From the NCBI GenBank assembly GCA_011049495.1, contig DSBF01000068.1:1-9520 (forward strand): DNA of 9,520 bases, given 5' to 3'. Shown piece by piece: positions 1 through 6,541 of the stretch (within the stretch, counting starts at the first letter, position 1; every line of letters starts with the position of its first letter). The stretch comes from Ignavibacteria bacterium (lineage in GTDB: Bacteria > Bacteroidota > Ignavibacteria > Ignavibacteriales > Melioribacteraceae). Position numbers and translations under genes: made by a program. The notes under the pieces were generated by a model. It made no database searches, was not told the origin of the DNA, and was given only the letters and a program-made list of their open reading frames with translations.

Positions 1-32
1 AGAGGAATTCAATATATATTGATCGATAAATA

Positions 33-80
33 AACCTCGAAGGTAAGGGAAGAAGATAAAGATCTATTTCCTTCGAGGTT
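33..80. repeat. REP-like inverted repeat, copy 1 (downstream of rex)
   Basis: Perfect 11-bp arms AACCTCGAAGG (33-43) and CCTTCGAGGTT (70-80) enclose a 26-nt loop. A second, related element lies at 902-950, sharing the flanks (AAACCT...AGGTAAGG and TTCCT...AGGTTGCT) and almost the same loop length. This copy starts 6 bp beyond the rex stop codon. In the rex direction the hairpin is followed by TTTATTTAT, so it might also act as a weak terminator. The long loop and poor T-tract make a dispersed repeat more likely than a dedicated terminator. Palindromes of this general kind occur in Bacteroidota genomes and may be spread by REP-associated transposases, which is an inference here. Confidence 0.6.
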
Positions 81-85
81 GCTGT

Positions 86-730
86 TTACTCTTTTTTCAA
101 AAGATGAAAATCAACTTCAACCATTTTGCGTGTAAGTGCGGCTAAACTTTCGGTAAACTGATGATTTTCAATTACAACTTCTTTCGGAGCTTTTATATAA
201 GTTGGAGCAAAATTCCAGATAGCTTTTATTCCTCCTTTAATAAGAAGATCAGCTACTTCTTGAGCTGCCTGTGCCGGAACGGTTAATACACCAACAGTGA
301 TTTGCATTTGTTGAGCCATCGATGGAATTTTATCTATCGAGAATATTGGAGTGTCATAAATTTTAGTCCCAATTTTACTTTCATCGGAGTCAAAAGCAGC
401 AACAAAATGCAATCCATAATCTCGAAATCTATTATACCCCAACATTGCAGAACCAAGATTACCGGCACCGACAACAAAGGCATCTCTTCGTGTAGTCCAT
501 GTTAAGAATTCAAGTATTGCATTTATTAATTCCTTAACAAAAAAACCGGTTTTGGGTTTACCTTTTACTCCGGTGTATTCCAAATCTTTTCTAACTTGTG
601 TAGAATCTAATGAAAGTGCTTGAGCAATAATTGTACTTGAAATTTTTTCCACTCCATTTTCCATTTGACGTTTTAGAAAATGAAGATAATGAGGAAGCCT
701 TCTCATTGTAGGTTCAGGTGTAATTCTCAC
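86..730 (-). CDS. rex: Redox-sensing transcriptional repressor Rex
   Basis: Rex is a cytoplasmic dimeric repressor that senses the NADH/NAD+ ratio and releases DNA when NADH rises, typically derepressing respiration and fermentation genes. The N-terminal winged helix (about residues 8-55) has the family pattern RRLPHYLHFLK and the recognition helix STQVRKDLEY (43-52). The Rossmann domain follows, with the glycine-rich loop VVGAGNLGSA (86-95) and the acidic AAFDSD at the end of the second strand. The C-terminal swapped helix contains LTRKMVEVDFHL. I choose GTG at 730: AAAGGAG lies 5 nt upstream and the product is 214 aa, the usual Rex length. The frame is open further upstream to 853, but those 41 residues do not resemble Rex. 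It is divergent from ccmC and flanked by two hairpin repeats. The identification is secure; its targets cannot be read from here. Confidence 0.95.
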   Translation of the reverse strand: MRITPEPTMRRLPHYLHFLKRQMENGVEKISSTIIAQALSLDSTQVRKDLEYTGVKGKPKTGFFVKELINAILEFLTWTTRRDAFVVGAGNLGSAMLGYNRFRDYGLHFVAAFDSDESKIGTKIYDTPIFSIDKIPSMAQQMQITVGVLTVPAQAAQEVADLLIKGGIKAIWNFAPTYIKAPKEVVIENHQFTESLAALTRKMVEVDFHLLKKE

Positions 731-735
731 ATAAA

Positions 736-742
736 CTCCTTT
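736..742 (-). promoter_or_regulatory. Ribosome binding site fixing the rex start
   Basis: AAAGGAG on the minus strand is separated by 5 nt (TTTAT) from the GTG at 730-728. It favours that GTG over the upstream in-frame ATG at 853 and over the internal ATG nine codons into the protein. The ATG in the overlapping TTTATGTG is out of frame. Confidence 0.75.
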
Positions 743-758
743 AATTCTTAAAAACGTA

Positions 759-792
759 CAAATATGAAGAAAATTTTCTCTAAAAACAAAAA
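759..792 (-). promoter_or_regulatory. Candidate Bacteroidota-type promoter for rex
   Basis: On the minus strand, TTTTTG (792-787) is followed after 20 nt by CATATTTG (766-759). This is one mismatch from the TAnnTTTG -7 element known in Bacteroidota, with TTG at a plausible -33 distance. Transcription would begin about 20-25 nt before the GTG start. The region is very AT-rich, so chance matches are likely. Confidence 0.3.
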
Positions 793-901
793 TTAGCAAT
801 TCACTACTCACTAATTTTAAGAAGGTATGGATCAGAGGATTTTTAGGTGGCAAAATTTTGTAAAACTAGTTTTTAAAGAACTCTATAACAAATTTGTGAT
901 A

Positions 902-950
902 AACCTTCAAGGTAAGGATATGCGCTTTATGTAGTTTTTCCTCGAAGGTT
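902..950. repeat. REP-like inverted repeat, copy 2 (upstream of rex)
   Basis: Arms AACCTTCAAGG (902-912) and CCTCGAAGGTT (940-950) enclose a 27-nt loop. The arms pair except at one position, which becomes a G·U pair in minus-strand RNA. Relative to copy 1, the central three bases of both arms differ, and they differ in a pairing-preserving way: CGA/TCG in copy 1 and TCA/CGA in copy 2. The outer sequences AAACCT, AGGTAAGG and AGGTTGCT are conserved. This suggests the folded form is what is kept, as in REP/BIME-like elements. Confidence 0.6.
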
Positions 951-1093
951 GCTAAGATGGTCAGCACTGTTTCTACTCATGTCCCTCTATTGAGAAGTAA
1001 TTTCGGAAATATGAGAATGGATTTTATGCAAAGCTTTTTTTCATTTCATTCAAAACTGAAGGGGTGAACCAATTACTCCTTTTAACTAATACC

Positions 1094-1126
1094 TTTTGTC
1101 AATTTATCAGCTTTTTCATATATTTT
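1094..1126 (+). promoter_or_regulatory. Candidate promoter for the ccm operon
   Basis: TTTTG (1094-1098) is followed after 20 nt by TATATTTT (1119-1126), one base from the Bacteroidota TAnnTTTG -7 element. The arrangement matches the candidate rex promoter on the other strand. It would give a leader of about 130 nt before ccmC. This is pattern matching only in AT-rich DNA. Confidence 0.3.
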
Positions 1127-1202
1127 AATCTGTTAACCGGAACAAAATATCTCATTTTAAGTTATAAAAACAATGCAATTTTAGTATCATGATATGACTT
1201 GA

Positions 1203-1268
1203 ATTATTGCCGGTTCTGGTCTAATTTTTGTAACTCTTTTAGCACTTATAAATCGTTGTGGAATATGA
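1203..1268 (+). pseudogene. Possible 3' stump of ccmB coupled to ccmC
   Basis: This frame reads IIAGSGLIFVTLLALINRCGI and ends in a TGA that overlaps the ccmC ATG as ATGA, the usual sign of translational coupling. The 21 residues look like the last transmembrane helix and short tail of a membrane protein. In ccm operons the gene directly before ccmC is normally ccmB, the heme-exporter membrane subunit. Immediately upstream the frame is closed by TGA (1200-1202) and TAG (1182-1184), and no start codon or upstream ccmB/ccmA body is visible. It may be a truncated remnant of ccmB. The ccmB identity rests on position and hydrophobicity, not on a diagnostic motif, and chance cannot be excluded. Confidence 0.35.
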
Positions 1269-1972
1269 AAAGTATAATTTGGAAAGTTCTTCTTTTTGTT
1301 TTAATGACTTTCGTTATCATAGCCGGTATCTCATTTGAAATTGTCAAATCACCTTCCGCTTGGAATGAATTTCCGTTAATACCGGGTTTAGAAGAAAAAG
1401 CAAAAATTATTTTCTTTCATGTTCCAACTGCATGGTTGGCGGTGATTGCGTTTTTAATGGCTATGATTTACGGAATAAAATATCTTCTAAAAGGAAATTT
1501 AGATAACGATGCCAAATCAAATGCGGCTCTTCAATTAGGTTTTATTTTTTCTATTCTGGCAACAGTAACCGGTTCAATTTGGGCTAAGTTTACGTGGGGT
1601 GCGTTTTGGCATTGGGATCCTCGTGAAACATCTATCTTTATTTTATTATTGATTTATGGTTCACTCTTCGCTCTTCGATCTGCTGTCGAAAATGAAGATA
1701 AGAGAGCCCGTCTTTCTGCTGTTTATTCTATAATTGCATTTTTAACTGTTCCGTTCTTTATTTTTATTATGCCGAGAATAATGACGGGACTTCATCCCGG
1801 TTCGGCAAATGATGATACTGCGGGCCCGGTAGTAGATTTTAAAATGGACGCTAATATGATGGTAGTTTTTTATTTATCTTTGATTGCATTTACAATTTTA
1901 TATTTTTGGATGTGGAACATAAGTTATAAGTCAATTATTATTAAAGATAAACTTTCGAAAAAATTTATTTGA
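1265..1972 (+). CDS. ccmC: Cytochrome c maturation heme-handling protein CcmC
   Basis: CcmC is an inner-membrane protein that presents heme to CcmE in System I cytochrome c maturation. The 235-aa product has about six membrane helices. It carries the tryptophan-rich heme-handling (WWD) motif WGAFWHWDPRETS (111-123), flanked by the two conserved histidines in FFHVPTAW (H52) and MTGLHPG (H176) that are the expected axial heme ligands. I start at ATG 1265 because MKSIIWKVLL aligns with the usual CcmC beginning; an upstream in-frame TTG at 1199 would add 22 non-hydrophobic residues. The start overlaps the stop of a short upstream frame (ATGA). Its stop codon lies within the RBS region of ccmD. 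All key residues are present. Confidence 0.95.
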   Translation: MKSIIWKVLLFVLMTFVIIAGISFEIVKSPSAWNEFPLIPGLEEKAKIIFFHVPTAWLAVIAFLMAMIYGIKYLLKGNLDNDAKSNAALQLGFIFSILATVTGSIWAKFTWGAFWHWDPRETSIFILLLIYGSLFALRSAVENEDKRARLSAVYSIIAFLTVPFFIFIMPRIMTGLHPGSANDDTAGPVVDFKMDANMMVVFYLSLIAFTILYFWMWNISYKSIIIKDKLSKKFI

Positions 1973-1979
1973 GGTCAAT

Positions 1980-2138
1980 TTGGAAAGCTTGTACGAATTT
2001 TTAGACAAACAATCTATTTACATAGTTCTTTTTATTGTTCTTGTTGTTTGGCTCGGTATTTTTGTATTCTTGTGGAATACAGATAAAAGATTAAAGAGCA
2101 TCGAAAAAGAATTAGAAGTTGAAAAGGAGAGTGAGTAA
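1980..2138 (+). CDS. ccmD: Small membrane protein CcmD
   Basis: This 52-aa protein has one membrane helix (roughly residues 12-30, IYIVLFIVLVVWLGIFVFLW) followed by a charged, lysine/glutamate-rich cytoplasmic tail (DKRLKSIEKELEVEKE), the standard CcmD pattern. CcmD stabilises the CcmABC complex and helps release heme-loaded CcmE. The start is a TTG at 1980 with GAGG overlapping the ccmC stop region just upstream; no in-frame ATG lies near. The stop TAA (2136-2138) shares its last A with the ccmE ATG. Size, topology and position between ccmC and ccmE make the call firm despite weak sequence conservation in this family. Confidence 0.88.
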   Translation: MESLYEFLDKQSIYIVLFIVLVVWLGIFVFLWNTDKRLKSIEKELEVEKESE

Positions 2139-2527
2139 TGAAAAATAAATATTTATTCGGCGGCGGAATCATCGTTGTTTTTCTTGTATTAATGTCTTAC
2201 CTGTTTACACAGACTAATGTTAGTTATCAAGAAGATTTCAGCCTTATAATGAATACCGAAAAAACCGTAAGAGCTACCGGTGAATGGGTCAAATCAAAAA
2301 GTTATCAACTCGATAACGAAAAGAAAATCTTTTCCTTTTATATGAAAGATTATAAAGGGAATGAAATGCGGGTTGTTTATAACGGCGTAATGCCTAATAA
2401 TTTTGAATCCTCAACAAGCGTAGTTGTTACCGGTAAATATCATGATGGATATTTCTATGCCTCTGATATTCTCACCAAATGTCCTTCTAAATATGAAGAA
2501 CAATTTGACGCTAATGCAAGTTCTTAA
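2138..2527 (+). CDS. ccmE: Cytochrome c maturation heme chaperone CcmE, cysteine-type
   Basis: CcmE is a periplasmic, membrane-anchored heme chaperone that receives heme from CcmC and hands it to CcmF. The 129-aa product has an N-terminal signal anchor (about 5-24, LFGGGIIVVFLVLMSYLF) and the OB-fold β-barrel with RATGEWVK (45-52) and VTGKYHDGYFYASDILTKCPSKYE. Where E. coli CcmE has HDEKY with the covalent heme-binding histidine, this one has CPSKY (C115, Y119), the CxxxY type described in Desulfovibrio and archaea. The C-terminal tail after Y119 is only ten residues. The ATG overlaps the ccmD stop (TAATG) and follows AAGGAG at a normal distance. The family call is firm; that C115 binds heme is by analogy. 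Confidence 0.95.
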   Translation: MKNKYLFGGGIIVVFLVLMSYLFTQTNVSYQEDFSLIMNTEKTVRATGEWVKSKSYQLDNEKKIFSFYMKDYKGNEMRVVYNGVMPNNFESSTSVVVTGKYHDGYFYASDILTKCPSKYEEQFDANASS

Positions 2528-2548
2528 CCCGAAAGGAGTCACTTTAAA

Positions 2549-4954
2549 ATGGTTGGTAATATAATTTTAACTATAGGACTTCTTGCAAGTCTTTTTACTC
2601 TTGTTATGTATTTTCTTACCATGAGAGGATACAATAACACAAAACCGCTTGCAAGAATCGGTTATCATACAACAGCTATAATGATAATCGCATCAAGTGC
2701 TTTGCTCTTATACGCAATTTTAACACATCAATATCAATACAATTACGTTTATAATTACAGCGGAAGCGGTATGTCAACCGGACTGTTGATGTCTACCTTT
2801 TGGGGCGGACAAGAAGGAAGTTTGATGCTATGGCTTTTCTTCAGCGGTGTTGTTGGTTTAATTCTTCTTGACTATACTTCAAAAAGAGGTGACCTTGAAG
2901 AAAGAACAATGTTCTTTTTTACTTTAACCGTTGCGTTTCTTTTAGTGCTGTTAAATCCTTTGCTAAAATCACCTTTCCAATATATATGGAGTGATCCTAC
3001 TTTTATTAACGCAAAGAATATTAATGCATCATTTCTAAGTTTACCTTTTGTTCAAAACTTTATATTTACCGATCCAAATAACGGATCGACATTTGTTCAG
3101 ATTAATCAAGACTTATATGGACTATTAGCAGGCAGTGGAATTTCTATTAATGATTTTATTATTGAAGGAAAAGGACTTAACCCGTTGCTTCAAAATTTTT
3201 GGATGCAGATTCATCCACCGATTATGTTCATAGGATTTGCGATGGCTGCGGCTCCTTTTGCTTTTGCATTGGCTGCTATTATCAAAAATGAATATACAGA
3301 ATGGATAAAACAATCTTTACCATGGGTTTTAAGCGGAATGATGCTGCTTGGTTTGGCAATTATGCTTGGTGGCTATTGGGCTTATGGTGTTCTTGGTTGG
3401 GGAGGTTATTGGGGATGGGACCCGGTTGAAAATTCTTCTCTCGTTCCTTGGATTGTTGGTGTTGCTTTGATTCACACAATGCTCATTCAAAGGAAATCAC
3501 AATCTGATGGCGGTAACGGTAGATTTGTAAAAACCAATTTAATCCTGGCGATATTAACATTTGTACTTGTATTGTATAGTACGTTTTTAACAAGAAGCGG
3601 AATCCTTGGTGATTCATCTGTTCACTCTTTTGTAAGTCCCGGTATGCTTGTTTACTTTTTCTTAGTTCTCTTTATCGGTACATTTATAATTATCGGTGTT
3701 GGTGGGATTGCTTATCGTTGGAAATACTTAAACGAAAGATTCAATGATGAAAGCAATGGCTTATCGCGTGAACTTGCTTTATTTACAGGAGCAGTAACTT
3801 TACTCGCTTCGGCAACTATAGTTTTAGTAGGAACAAGCGCACCTATATTCGGTCAATCTGTAGAAATTAGATTTTATAATGAACTTCATCTTCCAATTGC
3901 AATAATTATCGGTATACTGAACGGACTCAGCCTTTTATTAAAATGGAAGTTTACTGAAAAGAAAGATTTATTTAAGAATTTAAAAACTTCGTTGATTGGA
4001 GCATCAGCTCTAACCTTGTTAATTGTTTTGTTCGGCGGTGTTTACAATTTGATGTTGATTATCTTCACATTTGCAGCAGCGTTTGCACTTGTCGTAAATC
4101 TCGAAATTGCTGTAAAAATATTTAAAGGAAAGAAAACTCATTTAGGCGCGTATGTGGCACATACAGGTATTGCTTTATTTATGTTGGGTGTTATTGCTAC
4201 AGGTCATTTTACAATAGAGAAACAAGTTGATCTTGTAAAAGGTGAGACAAGAGAAGTTCTTGGTTATGAATTAACGTTTGCCGGATATACTCCGATAGAA
4301 AATGGTAAGAAATTTGCTTTTAATATAGACATCGGGAAAAACGGTAATGTTAAAAATAGAGTGGCTCCGGTTATGTATGTTGCAGAGTTTAATAACAGCT
4401 TAATGCGCGAACCTGATATATTAAATATGATTACAAAAGATTTTTACGTTTCCCCGCTTGGTTATAGCGAAGGTGGTGCAAATCAACATTCACACGGCGA
4501 AATGTATACATTAAGAAAAGGGAACAGCGTTGAGTTTCACGATGCAACAATTACATTCACCGGATTTGAATTCCCTGAAGAATCAATGAGTTCGATGATG
4601 GCAGGCGGTTCATTTCAAATTGGTGCTCTTCTTACAGTTTCCAGTAATGGTAAAAAACATGAAACAAAAGCTATTATGGAATCCAAAGGCGGAGAAAAAA
4701 GTTATATTCCTGCAGAAGTACCTGAAGCAAATTTAAAAATTGAAATGAGCAGTTTGGATGCAGCCGGAACTATAGTTGTTTCTCTTTCTTCATTAGACGA
4801 ATCAGAATCCACTCCGATGCAGATGCAGAAAGAAACATTATCTGTTGAAGCAAGTATCAAACCGTTTATCAATTTGATTTGGGCTGGTGTACTTGTAATG
4901 GTTATTGGTTTTGTTCTTTCTGCAGTGAGAAGGACTAAAGAATCTACAAAATAA
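2549..4954 (+). CDS. ccmF: Heme lyase subunit CcmF
   Basis: CcmF is a large inner-membrane protein that takes heme from CcmE and attaches it to apocytochrome c. The 801-aa product has WGGQEGSLMLW (85-95), the WWD heme-handling motif GWGGYWGWDPVENSSLVPW (283-301) and four conserved histidines: H222 (MQIHPP), H309 (ALIHTM), H359 (SSVHSF) and H538 (VAHTGI). A soluble, presumably periplasmic domain spans about 552-770, with REPDI...DFYVSPLG (620-638), and a last helix lies at 773-792. At 801 aa it exceeds the ~650 aa of E. coli CcmF. The extra length lies in the 140-215 loop and the large C-terminal domain, which holds a NQHSHGEM stretch (645-652). AAAGGAGT precedes the ATG. A strong terminator follows, and no ccmG, ccmH or ccmI is present. 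Confidence 0.96.
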   Translation: MVGNIILTIGLLASLFTLVMYFLTMRGYNNTKPLARIGYHTTAIMIIASSALLLYAILTHQYQYNYVYNYSGSGMSTGLLMSTFWGGQEGSLMLWLFFSGVVGLILLDYTSKRGDLEERTMFFFTLTVAFLLVLLNPLLKSPFQYIWSDPTFINAKNINASFLSLPFVQNFIFTDPNNGSTFVQINQDLYGLLAGSGISINDFIIEGKGLNPLLQNFWMQIHPPIMFIGFAMAAAPFAFALAAIIKNEYTEWIKQSLPWVLSGMMLLGLAIMLGGYWAYGVLGWGGYWGWDPVENSSLVPWIVGVALIHTMLIQRKSQSDGGNGRFVKTNLILAILTFVLVLYSTFLTRSGILGDSSVHSFVSPGMLVYFFLVLFIGTFIIIGVGGIAYRWKYLNERFNDESNGLSRELALFTGAVTLLASATIVLVGTSAPIFGQSVEIRFYNELHLPIAIIIGILNGLSLLLKWKFTEKKDLFKNLKTSLIGASALTLLIVLFGGVYNLMLIIFTFAAAFALVVNLEIAVKIFKGKKTHLGAYVAHTGIALFMLGVIATGHFTIEKQVDLVKGETREVLGYELTFAGYTPIENGKKFAFNIDIGKNGNVKNRVAPVMYVAEFNNSLMREPDILNMITKDFYVSPLGYSEGGANQHSHGEMYTLRKGNSVEFHDATITFTGFEFPEESMSSMMAGGSFQIGALLTVSSNGKKHETKAIMESKGGEKSYIPAEVPEANLKIEMSSLDAAGTIVVSLSSLDESESTPMQMQKETLSVEASIKPFINLIWAGVLVMVIGFVLSAVRRTKESTK

Positions 4955-4973
4955 TTCTTCATTAAATTGAATT

Positions 4974-5001
4974 AAAACCCCGTATTTTTACGGGGTTTTT
5001 T
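4974..5001 (+). terminator. Intrinsic terminator after ccmF
   Basis: The stem CCCCGTA / TACGGGG with a TTTT loop (4978-4995) is followed by six T's (4996-5001). AAAA precedes the stem, extending pairing with the T-tract. This is a textbook rho-independent terminator and closes the ccm operon. It lies only 24 bp before the next start codon. Confidence 0.93.
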
Positions 5002-5025
5002 ATTTTATCTGATTAAAGGATTTTT

Positions 5026-5814
5026 GTGGAATATATAGTAATTGCACTCGTCGCTTTGTTTGTTTCCGGGTTAACATTTTTTTCCGGATTCGGTTTAGGT
5101 ACACTTCTATTACCTGCTTTTGCAATTTTCTTCCCGATTGAAATTGCAGTTGCTGCAACTGCAGTAGTTCACTTTGTAAATAACATTTATAAATTTATTC
5201 TTATTGGCAGAGAGGGTAACTTAAAAGTTATCTTAACTTTTGGTATCCCCGCGGTTGTTGCAGCTGTAGGCGGTGCTTATCTTCTTAATATCATCAGTCA
5301 AATCGAAGGATTAGTTACATATACTTTGTTTGAAAAGGAATTCACAGTTACTCCTGTCAAAATAATAATTGCAGTATTGATGATGATTTTCGCAGTATTT
5401 GAATTGCTGCCCAATCTTAAGAATTTCAAAATTGATAATAAATGGATTCCAATAGGAGGTGTGCTATCGGGATTTTTTGGTGGTCTTTCCGGACATCAAG
5501 GAGCTTTGCGTACAGCATTTTTAATTCGTACAGGTTTGGAAAAGAAAGAATTTATAGGCACATTAACAGGGTGTTCATTATTGGTTGATGTAACAAGAAT
5601 TACAGTTTACGGTTTAACATTTATTAAATCCGATATTGGATTTCTAGATCAATCAGGTTTATTAAACTTACTTATTGTAGGAATAATTGCTGCATTTATT
5701 GGAACAACTTTCGGAAGGTATTTAATCGAGAAAATTACATTCAGAGCAATTCAATATACTGTTGCCGCTATGTTGTTTATACTATCAATTGCATTAGGAA
5801 TGGGAGTCGTGTGA
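5026..5814 (+). CDS. TauE/SafE-family (TSUP) membrane permease
   Basis: This 262-aa, very hydrophobic protein has about eight predicted membrane helices in two halves. It begins VIALVALFVSGLTFFSGFGLG, with the glycine-rich turn of the TSUP (TauE/SafE, DUF81) family. The second half opens with IGGVLSGFFGGLSGHQGALRT (about 142-162), the matching repeat motif. Family members have been linked to export or uptake of sulfite, sulfoacetate and other organosulfur anions, but the substrate cannot be told from sequence. The start is GTG 5026, with AAAGGA 5 nt upstream. The stop lies 1 nt before the next gene, so the two are probably co-transcribed. The terminator just upstream leaves little room for a separate promoter. 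Confidence 0.85.
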   Translation: MEYIVIALVALFVSGLTFFSGFGLGTLLLPAFAIFFPIEIAVAATAVVHFVNNIYKFILIGREGNLKVILTFGIPAVVAAVGGAYLLNIISQIEGLVTYTLFEKEFTVTPVKIIIAVLMMIFAVFELLPNLKNFKIDNKWIPIGGVLSGFFGGLSGHQGALRTAFLIRTGLEKKEFIGTLTGCSLLVDVTRITVYGLTFIKSDIGFLDQSGLLNLLIVGIIAAFIGTTFGRYLIEKITFRAIQYTVAAMLFILSIALGMGVV

Positions 5815-5815
5815 T

Positions 5816-6136
5816 ATGCAAAACGAAGATAATCTCGAAATCATAATAATATCTAATAAAGCCACGGCAATCTATTTCAGCACGGAATATTGCAATGTTT
5901 GTAAAGTTCTAAAACAAAAAGTCATTGAGTTACTTGAAAACGATTTCCCCAATATCAAATTCGTGTATGTCGATATTGAAAAACAAAAAGAAGTTACGGG
6001 TCAGTATTCAATTTTTGCAGTACCTACTCTGGTTTTTTTCTTCAATGGAAAAGAGTCTTTTCGTAAAACAAGAAACTTCAGTTTATCGGAATTATATCAA
6101 TCAATTATACGTCCTTACTCTCTGATGTTTTCATAA
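5816..6136 (+). CDS. Thioredoxin-like protein with CNVC active site
   Basis: This 106-aa protein has a compact thioredoxin fold. A β-strand AIYFSTEYCNVCK carries the CxxC pair C26/C29, then IKFVYVDIEKQ, and IFAVPTLVFF with the cis-proline P70 facing the active site. The usual WCGPC is replaced by YCNVC, so the redox potential and partners may differ from housekeeping thioredoxin. There is no signal peptide, which suggests a cytoplasmic location. It starts 1 nt after the permease stop, so the two form a pair; a thiol reductase serving a sulfur-compound transporter is a plausible inference but not shown. It is less likely to be a cytochrome c maturation thioredoxin such as CcmG, because it lacks an export signal. 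Confidence 0.85.
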   Translation: MQNEDNLEIIIISNKATAIYFSTEYCNVCKVLKQKVIELLENDFPNIKFVYVDIEKQKEVTGQYSIFAVPTLVFFFNGKESFRKTRNFSLSELYQSIIRPYSLMFS

Positions 6137-6155
6137 ATAATCTTATGGAGTTGTA

Positions 6156-6536
6156 ATGAAGTTTATACTTACCATAGCAATTATTTTATTTATAAGTGTT
6201 AACCTGTCTGCACAAAATGAACCGGACTTTAAGATGGTGCAATATTACTTCGTTGAATTAATAAGAAATAACGATAGACCGGAATTAGATTCTGCTTCAG
6301 TAATGGAAATTCAGAAGGGGCATATGGATAATATGAAAGTAATGGCTGAAGCCGGTAAGTTGTTGTGTGCGGGTCCTTTCGGTGATGAACACGGCGGTGG
6401 AATTTGGATCCTTAAAACGGAAACATATGAAGAAGCACAAAAACTATGTGAAAGTGACCCTGCAGTTATTAATAATAGACTCCTGTACAAAATACGTCCG
6501 TGGTGGACTTCGGAAGGGACATTTACTTCAGAATAA
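6156..6536 (+). CDS. Exported YciI-like (YCII domain) protein
   Basis: This 126-aa protein has a clear signal peptide (MKFILTIAIILFISVNLSA, probable cleavage after A19) followed by a YCII-like ferredoxin-fold domain. Features typical of the family are the central KGHMDNMKVMAEAGKLLCAG with H56 and GPFGDEHGGGIWIL, with ESDPAV (D101) further on. YciI-like domains are generally small dimers with a possible His/Asp active site and no well-defined reaction. Secreted versions occur in Bacteroidota and relatives. GGAG precedes the ATG at a good distance. It lies 19 bp after the thioredoxin-like gene and may belong to that transcript. Its stop is only 5 bp from the convergent pilin-like gene's stop. 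Confidence 0.8.
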   Translation: MKFILTIAIILFISVNLSAQNEPDFKMVQYYFVELIRNNDRPELDSASVMEIQKGHMDNMKVMAEAGKLLCAGPFGDEHGGGIWILKTETYEEAQKLCESDPAVINNRLLYKIRPWWTSEGTFTSE

Positions 6537-6541
6537 AAATT

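Larger units (their letters stand above)
731..1264. other. 534-bp gene-poor divergent region between rex and ccmC
   Basis: No convincing complete gene is present. It holds the rex RBS and candidate promoter (731-792), the second hairpin repeat (902-950), a candidate promoter for the ccm operon (1094-1126) and a short hydrophobic frame running into ccmC (1203-1268). A 36-codon frame (957-1067, plus) starts at the edge of the repeat but resembles nothing I recognise. A weak stem AAGGGGT / ACTCCTT (1059-1079) followed by a few T's might be a decayed terminator. The unusual length for a compact genome, with stops in all frames and a coupled 3' stump, suggests decayed or rearranged DNA. Confidence 0.5.

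Noticed and set aside
731..853. N-terminal extension of Rex to an ATG at 853
   Set aside because: The extra 41 residues do not look like Rex and would give 255 aa, while GTG at 730 has a good RBS and gives the usual length.
888..899. ACAAATTTGTGA as a Rex operator
   Set aside because: It has the palindrome ACAAATTTGT and one TTGTGA half-site, but lacks the TTGTGA-N6-TCACAA arrangement expected of Rex sites.
957..1067. 36-codon plus-strand frame beginning at the second hairpin repeat
   Set aside because: No recognisable protein features and only a poor RBS inside the repeat arm; it is short enough to be chance.
1199..1264. TTG start for a longer CcmC
   Set aside because: It adds 22 polar and aromatic residues not found in CcmC, and the ATG at 1265 matches the family start and forms the ATGA overlap.
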